Assembly: GCF_019977735.1 (NCBI RefSeq)
Contig: NZ_AP025018.1
Coordinates: forward strand, 7,630,580-7,694,579
Source: Calothrix sp. PCC 7716
GTDB taxonomy: Bacteria; Cyanobacteriota; Cyanobacteriia; Cyanobacteriales; Nostocaceae
DNA length: 64,000 nt
Direction of reading: 5' to 3'
The position numbers were made by a program, and so were the translations under genes. Below the pieces are notes generated by a model. That model ran no database searches and was not told the origin of the DNA. It was given only the letters and a program-made list of their open reading frames with translations. The first letter of the stretch is position 1; every line of letters starts with the position of its first letter. This document shows positions 35,877 through 43,799 of this stretch, piece after piece.

Positions 35877-36247
35877 TGTGTACAAATTGCGGTCATACCG
35901 ACCACGCTGACACGAAAGCGAGCAGAACAATTGCTAAAAAAGTGGGATTGGTTTTCCCAAAAAATGAAAAGCGCAAACTTGGCGGTGAGTCCAGTTGCCA
36001 CGTCTCGGTTTCCGTGCGTGGCAAACTGGCGAACCCGGAGGGTGTCGGTCTCCGTCCCGCCAAAGTTTGTAAGAAAACCCTACGTGCGGACTGCGCGAAA
36101 GTTACGCCTGTGAAAAGAACAACCGATGGAGTTGTGTCCAGGAACCATGCCTCTGGGACGAGTGGAACGCAGTTGAGCCTTTTTGACACAACTGTGTATC
36201 ACTCGCCCGACAAACGGATAGCTAGGAAATACGGCAGAACTTCTTAG
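35877..36247 (+). pseudogene. tnpB: TnpB 3' part (severed by the Tn554-like element)
   Basis: The frame from 35879 reads CTNCGHTDHADTKASRTIAK, completing the zinc ribbon and giving the third RuvC Asp (DHADTKAS). It continues with a long basic tail ending at 36247. It lines up exactly with the 5' part at 31938. The longer frame beginning at 35834 uses codons inside the inserted element and is not a native start. The region just past the stop would encode the 3' end of the omega RNA guide scaffold. Confidence 0.85.
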
Positions 36248-36252
36248 TGAAT

Positions 36253-36273
36253 CTCCGTACCTTTAGGTCGGAG
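36253..36273 (+). promoter_or_regulatory. Right-end hairpin of the IS605-type element
   Basis: An imperfect hairpin with a bulged T (CTCCG-T-ACCT / AGGTCGGAG), 6 bases after the tnpB stop. It mirrors the left-end hairpin at 29860-29880. In IS605 elements this structure is bound by TnpA and also lies in the omega RNA. Confidence 0.7.
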
Positions 36274-36364
36274 AGCGTCAAACCCCTACATCTACCCATA
36301 GAAGGAATCGAATTTTAAATAATTCTAAGAATATATAGTATTATTTGCAATCATATAAAATACA

Positions 36365-38056
36365 ATGGCAAGCTTAATCGAATTCAGTCTTTTCGCTCCT
36401 CGCATCAATGGGGCAGCTTTAATTGGGTCTTTTTCTGAATGGAAAGAAACACCCATGCAAAAAGGAGAAGATGGTTATTTCAGGGTTCAAGTAAATATAG
36501 AAGACGGTACTTATCAATATAAATTTCGAGTACAAACCAAAAGTCCAAACTTCAAACCAGATGAATGGATTGATGTTATTGACCCCTACGCTACAGATGT
36601 TGATGATGAGCGTACTGTCGGTATAGTTAGAATTAAAGACGGTGAAAGAATCGTAGATACTTATGTTTGGCAGTACGATGACCAACCTTTACCTCAAAAT
36701 CATGAGTTAGTAGTATATGAAATGCACGTCGCAGATTTTACAGGTGGAGAAGTTGACGAGCATAGACGTGGTAAATATGTAGATGCCATCGAGAAATTAG
36801 ATTACCTTAAAGAACTAGGTATTAATGCAATTGAATTAATGCCTGTAAATGAGTATCCAGGTGATTATAGTTGGGGTTATAAAGTACGTCACTTTTTCGC
36901 GACTGAATCAAGTTATGGTTCTACAGAAGATTTAAAACGGTTTATTGATGAGTGTCACAAACGTGGTATTCGTGTATTAATGGATGGAATTTATAACCAT
37001 ACTGATGAAGAATGTCCATTAATGTTAATCGACCGTAATTACTGGTATTACGAACATATGCACTATCCAGAAGACCCTGGTAATTATTGGGGTCCAGAGT
37101 TTAATTATAATAATTACGACGAAAAGTTAGATGTAAAGCCAGCATGGAAATATGTAGGTGATGTCGTAAAATATTGGGTAGAAGAATATCATATAGATGG
37201 AATTCGCTATGATGCAGTGCGACAGTTAGCTGACTTTGAATTTTTGAATTGGTTAGCCACTCAAGCAAAGAAAAATTGTACAGTTCAGGGGGCGCCGAAA
37301 CAGTTTTATAATATTGCCGAACACATTCCTGATACAAGTGATGTAACAAGGCCAAATGGACCATTAGATGCGTGCTGGCATGAAAGCTTTCGTTATTTTG
37401 CTATTCCCACTATTTGTGGTGAAGAGTTTGATTTAGAAAATCTCAAACAAGTGCTAGACCCTAGAAGACAAGGGTATGAAACCACAATAAATGTGATAAA
37501 TTATTTGGCAACCCACGACCGAGAACATCTTTTTCGGGAATTAGGAGATAGAGGCATTTTTGATGAAGCAGCATTTACACGTGCCAAGTTAGCAGCAGTG
37601 TTATTAATAACGGCGATGGGTGTGCCAATGCTGTGGATGGGAGAAGAATTTGGAGAACACAAGCGTAAAAGTCAAACTGTTACCCAGCCCAAAAAGATAG
37701 CTTGGGCATTATTAGAACGCCAGGAAAATAAAGATTTATTTGAATATTACAAAAAATTGATTCACTTGCGAGTCAATAATCTGGCTTTACAATCTGACAA
37801 TATCGAATTCTTCCATGAAAACCCTGATGCAAACGTACTAGGTTATGTGCGTTGGAATGACCAGGGAGGGCGCCTGGTAGTAATACTCAACTTTTCAGAC
37901 CAAAACTTTAGCGAGTATAAAATTACTCACTTCCCCGATGCTGGCACATGGCAAGATTTTATGGCAGATTGCAACGTTGAAGCAAGTTCTGAAGAAAATC
38001 AAAATGTTTTGATTACAGACTTAAAGCCATACGAAGCAAAAGTTCTCATGAATTAA
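36365..38056 (+). CDS. GH13 alpha-amylase-family enzyme with N-terminal CBM48 (copy B)
   Basis: A 563-residue paralogue of the enzyme at 24678-26333, aligned over the whole length. The CBM48 start (FSLFAPRINGAALIGSFSEW) is followed by GH13 regions VLMDGIYNHTD, HIDGIRYDAVR, FYNIAEHIPD and NYLATHDREH. In region IV His precedes Asp as usual, so all catalytic acids are kept. Differences from copy A cluster in loops (the ~200-215 and ~430-445 regions), which suggests different substrates or regulation. The IS605-type element now lies just upstream and may have replaced its original promoter region. Confidence 0.88.
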   Translation: MASLIEFSLFAPRINGAALIGSFSEWKETPMQKGEDGYFRVQVNIEDGTYQYKFRVQTKSPNFKPDEWIDVIDPYATDVDDERTVGIVRIKDGERIVDTYVWQYDDQPLPQNHELVVYEMHVADFTGGEVDEHRRGKYVDAIEKLDYLKELGINAIELMPVNEYPGDYSWGYKVRHFFATESSYGSTEDLKRFIDECHKRGIRVLMDGIYNHTDEECPLMLIDRNYWYYEHMHYPEDPGNYWGPEFNYNNYDEKLDVKPAWKYVGDVVKYWVEEYHIDGIRYDAVRQLADFEFLNWLATQAKKNCTVQGAPKQFYNIAEHIPDTSDVTRPNGPLDACWHESFRYFAIPTICGEEFDLENLKQVLDPRRQGYETTINVINYLATHDREHLFRELGDRGIFDEAAFTRAKLAAVLLITAMGVPMLWMGEEFGEHKRKSQTVTQPKKIAWALLERQENKDLFEYYKKLIHLRVNNLALQSDNIEFFHENPDANVLGYVRWNDQGGRLVVILNFSDQNFSEYKITHFPDAGTWQDFMADCNVEASSEENQNVLITDLKPYEAKVLMN

Positions 38057-38131
38057 CATCTACATCTTGTTCTTCTTAATTCTTCCTTAGCGTCCTTAGC
38101 GTACTTTGCGGTTCGTTCTTTTGAATAAAAA

Positions 38132-38160
38132 AGGTTAAAGGTAAAATTTACCCTTAACCT
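38132..38160. terminator. Hairpin downstream of GH13 copy B
   Basis: AGGTTAAAGGTAAA pairs with TTTACCCTTAACCT (one mismatch) 75 bases past the stop, preceded by the dispersed CCTTAGCG repeat at about 38080-38115. The remaining gap to 38317 is AT-rich with nothing recognised. Confidence 0.65.
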
Positions 38161-38317
38161 CCAACCCCTTATAATCTAGAGAAAATCAAAATTTTAATAA
38201 AATTAAGAATATAAAGTCACATCTTCACCACATTTAAGCCACTACACGCAAAGTTATGTTAAGAAATTTAGAAAATGAAAATAGGAAAACTAAAATAGAA
38301 AACTTAAACTATAAATA

Positions 38318-38752
38318 TTACTCAGCAATTTGTAAAACCGATTTGATAAACTTCCATTCTGATGGAACAGAGTCAAGCATTATATAAATTCTGGTTTCCC
38401 GACTAACTAAAATTTCACCATGTATATTTGTACTGAAATCTTTACCTAAAATAAAACCTTTTTTGATTAATTTTTGGGCAACAAACATACAAAGATGCTC
38501 TTTTAAGTCCAGACATACTTGTAATTCTTGAAAATTATGCCAAGTCCAATAACAAGTTTCGGGAGCAGTTTCTGCAAGTTGGAACATTGCTGCATTGAGC
38601 ATGTGGGTTGCTTCTTCGCTGCCAAGTAAATGACTTAACGCTTCTTCGCAAATTTTGACTAAATGTTTATCTTGAAGCTTTAAAACATTAACGAGTAAAT
38701 TAACTGCTGTATCGAAATCTTTAAACTCTTGCTCTAAATCTTGATTATACAT
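38318..38752 (-). CDS. Hypothetical protein
   Basis: 144 residues, soluble and largely helical, acidic at the N-terminus, with four Cys. No family is recognised. It could be a small signalling partner, since it stands just beyond the two receiver-only regulators, but its 230-base gap makes cotranscription uncertain. Confidence 0.6.
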   Translation of the reverse strand: MYNQDLEQEFKDFDTAVNLLVNVLKLQDKHLVKICEEALSHLLGSEEATHMLNAAMFQLAETAPETCYWTWHNFQELQVCLDLKEHLCMFVAQKLIKKGFILGKDFSTNIHGEILVSRETRIYIMLDSVPSEWKFIKSVLQIAE

Positions 38753-38985
38753 AAGTTAGCGTCCCAATAATTAAGTGATTTATAAAAAATCATGGGAGAT
38801 AATGACAGACTTAGAATCTCCCACATAGTGCAATTTCTGGTGAGTTTTGAAGTACCGTTCGTAGAGCTAACCAGAGACTTGTTATTGATTAATCTCGTTA
38901 ATTAGTACCTTCAGTTTCTAAATTACACTGCAAAAGTGAAGAACCAGTGAAGGTGACTTTTTTTATTTAGTTTTTTATGTTTTTT

Positions 38986-39375
38986 TTAGATATCGCTCCA
39001 ACCCAATTTTTGAGATACTTGCTCAACTAGAGTCATGGGGTCAAAAGGTTTGGCAATAATAGCTGTCACTTCTAGTTCAGCTAATTTATCTCGGTCAAGC
39101 TTTTTTTCTTTTGCCGTAATTAAAATAACTGGAATATGCTGCGTTTCTGGAGTTGTTCGTAAAATAGCTAAAGTACCTATACCGTCTAGGTCAGGCATCA
39201 TCATATCTAAAAGTATAGCGTCTGGTCGTTCTGCCTTTGCTACTGCCAAACCTTCAATTCCCGAAGCAGCAGTAAGAACTTGCCAACCACCCATTGTTTG
39301 AAGCGTCAATTCTACAACTTCGCGAATATCTTCTTCGTCATCAATAATTAAAATATGTTTAACTTTCACTGCCAT
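38986..39375 (-). CDS. Single-domain response regulator
   Basis: A CheY-like receiver of about 129 residues from the ATG at 39373-39375 (MAVKVKHILIIDDEED); the frame is open to 39453, but the extra N-terminus has no family support. Phosphoacceptor Asp is in DAILLDMMMPDLDG, with Thr/Lys switch residues in ILITAKE and IIAKPFDP. There is no output domain, so it probably relays phosphate between proteins. It closely resembles the next regulator upstream. Confidence 0.9.
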   Translation of the reverse strand: MAVKVKHILIIDDEEDIREVVELTLQTMGGWQVLTAASGIEGLAVAKAERPDAILLDMMMPDLDGIGTLAILRTTPETQHIPVILITAKEKKLDRDKLAELEVTAIIAKPFDPMTLVEQVSQKLGWSDI

Positions 39376-39799
39376 TATTTCCCTAGATGCGTATGAAAAT
39401 GCAGTTGAATTAAATCTGTTAGTAATGGTGTTGAAGTTGCTGTATTTTAACATGTGCTGTTCTTAATTGTAACAATGTCGTAAATTCGATGAGACTAAAA
39501 ATATCCAAGATACATTAACCTTGTGAAAACACAAAGTAGAATACCTTAGATATTAAAATTGGAGAATATTTAGCCAGCAAAAAACGAAAACACTATAAAA
39601 GAGTCGTAATAGGGAATTACATCAAACTAAGCGCAATATAACAGCAAGATAAACAACTAATTTACTTTGTTCTTGAATCAGGCTGTGCCAATAATAAATT
39701 TTATTTAATTCAAATCCATTTGCTCAACCTGTCTTATTTTTAGATTAATATCTAAAAGTGAAGAAGCTGTGAAGATAAAAGAAACCCGGTTTTTAAGAG
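39376..39799. other. Gap between the two response regulators
   Basis: About 420 AT-rich bases without a gene. Half of an AGAAACCCGG-type palindrome (GAAACCCGGTTTTT) is at 39780-39793. The promoter of the downstream regulator should be here. Confidence 0.5.
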
Positions 39800-40177
39800 T
39801 TAATACTGCCAACCTAATACTTCCACTACTTGGTCGGTGAGGGTCATGGGGTCAAAGGGTTTTGGAACCATTCCGGTAATGCCTAGTTCTGCAAATCGAC
39901 GCTGGTCACTTGCTTGCACTTTAGCTGTAAGTAAAATAACAGGGATGTTACTGGTTAGAGAGTTTGCTTGCAACTGTTTGAAAGTTGTGATACCGTCCAT
40001 TTCTGGCATCATGACATCAAGAAGGATGGCATCAGGTTGTTCTGTTTCTGCTTTTATAATTCCTTCGCTCCCAGATTCTGCAGTTAAGACCTCGAACCCA
40101 CCAACCGCTTCTAGGGTTAGTTGAGCAACTTCGCGAATATCATCTTCGTCATCAATGATGAGAATGCGCTTTGCCAT
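39800..40177 (-). CDS. Single-domain response regulator coupled to the hybrid kinase
   Basis: A 125-residue CheY-like receiver: IDDEDD acid pocket, phosphoacceptor Asp in DAILLDVMMPEMDG, ILLTAKV, and MVPKPFDP with the conserved Lys. Its ATG lies inside the end of the 1215-residue kinase gene (26-base overlap), with AAGGAAGG upstream as ribosome-binding site, so it is translated with the kinase. It is likely the kinase's partner receiver. There is no output domain. Confidence 0.92.
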   Translation of the reverse strand: MAKRILIIDDEDDIREVAQLTLEAVGGFEVLTAESGSEGIIKAETEQPDAILLDVMMPEMDGITTFKQLQANSLTSNIPVILLTAKVQASDQRRFAELGITGMVPKPFDPMTLTDQVVEVLGWQY

Positions 40178-43100
40178 TACGGCGCCCTTCCTTTTTACCA
40201 GAGACTATACAATTTAGTAATCCGATAGCACGCTGTTCAAACTCTTCGGGAGTAACACGCGCTTTGGTTAAAAATAAAGTTTGCCCTAAATTTAACCTCG
40301 CGCAGTCAGCTTCAGTCAAATCTATAGCACTGTATACGACTAAGGGTACTTGATGCAAATGGTTATGGTGTCGTAACCAGTCCACAACTGCAAACCCATC
40401 AACATCGGGCAGTGCAATATCAAGGACTAATAAATAAGGTGTTAAAGATTGACTCAACTGAATCGCTTCGCGTCCATTACGAGCATGGTGAGTTTCTATA
40501 CCATAACGCTCGAACATCGCAATTAGAACCTGCGCTAAGTCAATGTCGTCTTCTACTATCAAAACTTTCAAATTATCATTTAAATTATCATCAGATTTTG
40601 ATAACGCGCGTTCGAGTGCTTCAAACAAGTTTTTTTCATTGGGTGGTTTGACTATCCAATCGTTTACTTCTGGATGGTTTGTACCTAATTTCGCATCTGG
40701 CATAAAACCACTAAGTATAATTACAGGAATATCTTGGGTTTCTGGCTGTTGTTTTAATATAGTCAAAGCTTCCCAACCATTCATTCCTGGCATCATTAGG
40801 TTGAGAAAGATAACATCAGGCAATGACTGTTTGGCAATTTCAATCGCTTCTAAACCCGATGCTACAGTTATTGTTTGATAACCTCCTTCTTCCAGCATTG
40901 TTTGTATAACTGTTCGAGCTGAGTGATCATCATCACACACAAGCACTGTCGGAGTATTTGTCTCATTAGATAAAATAGTTGGTTTCGGTGCCGATATTAC
41001 AGGTAAAGAGACATAAAAACTACTGCCTTGAGATAAAACGCTTTCTACCCAAATATTTCCATCATGGTGTTGTATTATACTACGACAAATTGCCAACCCT
41101 AAACCTGTACCTCCTTTTTTACGAGAATCCGAAGCATCAACCTGTTGAAAACGCTCAAAAACTGCTTCTAACTTGTCTTCGGGTATACCACGTCCTTGGT
41201 CTTTCACTTCAAAAATTATGTGAGGAATATTTTCATTTTGCTCGTTACCAACTTTGGCATTAAATAAAATTGTACTACCAGGAGGTGAAAATTTAATCGC
41301 ATTGCTGAGTAAGTTCGTGAAAATCTGAATTATCCGGTCAGCATCTGCCCACAATCTTGCTGAGACAGAATTAAGTTTTATACTTACCCCAGCTTTTTCT
41401 GCCATTGCTTGCATAACTTCTGTCGATTGAGTCATGAGTAAAGCAGCATCGCAAATTTGCTTGTTCATCATTACTTTACCCGATTCGATACGTTCAATAT
41501 CGAGAATGTCGTTGATAAGACGAATTAACCTATCGCTGTTATTTACGGCAATTTCTAACATTCGTTGCGCTTTTTCAGGTTGAGCTTGTAAAACACCATT
41601 TGCCACCAAACCCAAAGAACCACGAATAGATGTTAGAGGTGTGCGTAACTCATGACTGACCACCGAAACAAACTCATCTTTAAGACGCTCGACTTCGCGA
41701 CGGTCACTAATATCTTTAACAAAACAGTAATGACCGATTAATTTTTCTTGGTTACAATTTTTAACCATTACTATTTGTCTGTCAAAAATCGAACCATCTT
41801 TACGTAATGTCCTAGCTTCAACTTCTGACTTACCTTTGTTAAGCATTTCTTGGTAAGCATATGTAACTTTTTCTAAGTCTTCTGGATGGACACTCATTTT
41901 GGATTCCATTCCAACCATTTCTTCTTGTTCATAGCCCAACATTTCGGCATATGCATAGTTAACGCTGATATAAAATCCACCTATATCGATTTGAGCAATA
42001 CCTTCAACGGCACTTTCTAACGCATTGCTCAGATTACGTAACTTAACTTCTGCACGTTTACGGTCTGTGACATCTTGAATTTGACTGACAAAATATAATG
42101 GTTTACCTGTTTTGTCCCAAACGAGCGACACGCTTAGTAAAACCCATACTATATGCCCAAGCTTGTGAAAATAACGCTTAGACATCTGATAAGTAGAAAT
42201 TTCACCTTTGAGCATTTGTTGAACATAGCTCAAGTCAATATCTAAGTCATCTGCATGTGTAATTGCTTGAAACGTTGTTGCTAATAATTCTTGTTCAGAA
42301 TAACCAATCATTTGACATAATGACTGATTAACTTGCAACCACTTACCTTGGGGTGAAACTAATGCCATTCCTGTTGATGCATTTGCAAATGCACCGCGAA
42401 AACGCTCTTCACTCTCTGAAAGTGCGTCTTGCGTTTGCTTACGCTCGCTAATATCAAAAAGTGTACTTCGACTCATTATAAAGTTACCTGCTGCATCTTT
42501 AATAGCACTGGCGCTGACCAAAACAGGCATTTTTGTGCCATCTTTGCGAACTAATAATAGTTCTAAATCTTTCTGATAACCTCGCTCTTTTAGGACTGAA
42601 AAACTTGTTTCAAAATCAAGTGCATTCTCAGTAGTAAAATAATCAGTAATTTTTTTACCAATTACTTGTTCACGTTTACAGCCTAGCCAACTCAGTTCAG
42701 TATCGTTAATTTGAATAAATATACCGTTTTTATCTAGAGAATGATAACCACAGGGTGCATTATTATACAAGTCTTCTAGTTGTGCTGTAGATTGCTGTAG
42801 CGATGCTTCTACTTTTTGTCTTTCACTAATTTCATGAGATAAATTCAGATTAATTTGTTCGACTGTATTAGCATATAGACGTAAATTAAAAGTCATATAT
42901 ACGACGATAGCAATTAAAATTGCAGCTACCGAACCGCCAACTAAAATTATATCAGCTAGAGGAGAATGCTGTCTGGCGAGGAGTGATAAAGTTGGAACCA
43001 CGCGCAGGCGCCAATTTACACCATTTAAATTTACTTCAGTGTAAAAACCCCATTTATTAGTATATTCTTTATTAATGTTCTGATAAAGTTCGTTGGTGTA

Positions 43101-43799
43101 AAATTCTTGGTCTTTGTCGAAAATTGCAATTGCGTAATCCTGCATCAAATTTTTATTGATAATCGCATCTAAAAAAGGTTTAGGTCGAACCACACCAACA
43201 ATGAACCCATCAAAATTTTGTTCTTTGGCGCCGACTTGAGTATCTTGTTGAGTATTATTCTTTAAAAACAAAGGTACATATATTAAAAAGCCTTTGCCAC
43301 CTTGAAACAAAGAAACTACGCGCGTTATAGTTGGATTTCTAGTTTGTTTTGCTGTGTTCATAGCAATTTGACGATTTGATTCAAACAGCAAAGCGCGGTT
43401 TTCTACTCCTTCATTACCTTTTTGGGGGACTATCCAACGTATAAAACTTAAATTATCTACCCATTCAAGTGCTTGATACCCTTTATAATCGCGTAAATAA
43501 TTTGTTGCGTCTTCTTCCCACTGACTTCGAGGAGTTCCACCTTCTAACTCCCAACGTTCTGCCATTCGCTTCAGCGCATGAGTTCGAGTTTTAATTTCAG
43601 AAGTAATATCTTCGCTTATATCTACTGTCACTATTTCAACATTTCTTTTAATTTGCAGCCGTTCTTGAAATAACAAACCCTGCCATAGTAATAAATTAAG
43701 TATAAATACACAGGTGCCTACCAAAATCGGTAGCCACAGTTTTCGCTCTTTAACTTTTTTTCTCGCACTTCTATTTCTCATTGCTTCTACCCTTTGCAT
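40152..43799 (-). CDS. Hybrid sensor histidine kinase: CHASE, PAS, HisKA, HATPase, two receivers
   Basis: 1215 residues in the longest frame. ATG 43781 (MRNRSARK) is better supported, with AAGGG 8 bases upstream. Two membrane helices (about 22-45 and 283-305) flank a periplasmic CHASE domain. Three PAS/PAC modules (about 340-710) lead to HisKA, with the phospho-His in SVVSHELRTPLTS, and HATPase (DQGRGIPEDK, GGTGLGLAICRS). Two receiver domains complete it (LPDVIFLNLMMPG and YLLVLDIALPDVDG). In the first receiver the usual phosphoacceptor Asp is Asn (FLNLMMPG), so it may not be phosphorylated. The ligand is unknown; CHASE domains bind small extracellular molecules. Confidence 0.92.
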   Translation of the reverse strand: MQRVEAMRNRSARKKVKERKLWLPILVGTCVFILNLLLWQGLLFQERLQIKRNVEIVTVDISEDITSEIKTRTHALKRMAERWELEGGTPRSQWEEDATNYLRDYKGYQALEWVDNLSFIRWIVPQKGNEGVENRALLFESNRQIAMNTAKQTRNPTITRVVSLFQGGKGFLIYVPLFLKNNTQQDTQVGAKEQNFDGFIVGVVRPKPFLDAIINKNLMQDYAIAIFDKDQEFYTNELYQNINKEYTNKWGFYTEVNLNGVNWRLRVVPTLSLLARQHSPLADIILVGGSVAAILIAIVVYMTFNLRLYANTVEQINLNLSHEISERQKVEASLQQSTAQLEDLYNNAPCGYHSLDKNGIFIQINDTELSWLGCKREQVIGKKITDYFTTENALDFETSFSVLKERGYQKDLELLLVRKDGTKMPVLVSASAIKDAAGNFIMSRSTLFDISERKQTQDALSESEERFRGAFANASTGMALVSPQGKWLQVNQSLCQMIGYSEQELLATTFQAITHADDLDIDLSYVQQMLKGEISTYQMSKRYFHKLGHIVWVLLSVSLVWDKTGKPLYFVSQIQDVTDRKRAEVKLRNLSNALESAVEGIAQIDIGGFYISVNYAYAEMLGYEQEEMVGMESKMSVHPEDLEKVTYAYQEMLNKGKSEVEARTLRKDGSIFDRQIVMVKNCNQEKLIGHYCFVKDISDRREVERLKDEFVSVVSHELRTPLTSIRGSLGLVANGVLQAQPEKAQRMLEIAVNNSDRLIRLINDILDIERIESGKVMMNKQICDAALLMTQSTEVMQAMAEKAGVSIKLNSVSARLWADADRIIQIFTNLLSNAIKFSPPGSTILFNAKVGNEQNENIPHIIFEVKDQGRGIPEDKLEAVFERFQQVDASDSRKKGGTGLGLAICRSIIQHHDGNIWVESVLSQGSSFYVSLPVISAPKPTILSNETNTPTVLVCDDDHSARTVIQTMLEEGGYQTITVASGLEAIEIAKQSLPDVIFLNLMMPGMNGWEALTILKQQPETQDIPVIILSGFMPDAKLGTNHPEVNDWIVKPPNEKNLFEALERALSKSDDNLNDNLKVLIVEDDIDLAQVLIAMFERYGIETHHARNGREAIQLSQSLTPYLLVLDIALPDVDGFAVVDWLRHHNHLHQVPLVVYSAIDLTEADCARLNLGQTLFLTKARVTPEEFEQRAIGLLNCIVSGKKEGRRNGKAHSHH

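Larger units (their letters stand above)
31933..35882 (-). mobile_element. Tn554-like three-gene site-specific transposon inserted in tnpB
   Basis: The element is bounded by a 6-base direct repeat TGTGTA (31933-31938 and 35877-35882). Its ends are inverted: ATTATGTGATATAC just inside the left and GTCTATCTCACATAAT at the right. Subterminal copies of GTCTACA(A/G)AGCCTAC lie at 31955-31969 and, reversed, 35770-35784. It carries two tyrosine recombinases and a coiled-coil protein in one minus-strand operon with no cargo. Removing it and one TGTGTA restores the tnpB frame exactly. Confidence 0.88.
29845..36285 (+). mobile_element. IS200/IS605-type element interrupted by two further elements
   Basis: The left end has a hairpin with a bulged T at 29860-29880 (CCCCG-T-CCTT / AAGGCGGGG) and the right end one of the same design at 36253-36273 (CTCCG-T-ACCT / AGGTCGGAG). 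Inside are a divergent dead tnpA (minus) and tnpB (plus), the standard IS605 plan. A 190-bp MITE sits between tnpA and tnpB, and a 3.9-kb Tn554-like element splits tnpB. Without these it would be about 2.3 kb. The exact ends are approximate, since IS605 makes no target duplication. Confidence 0.78.
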
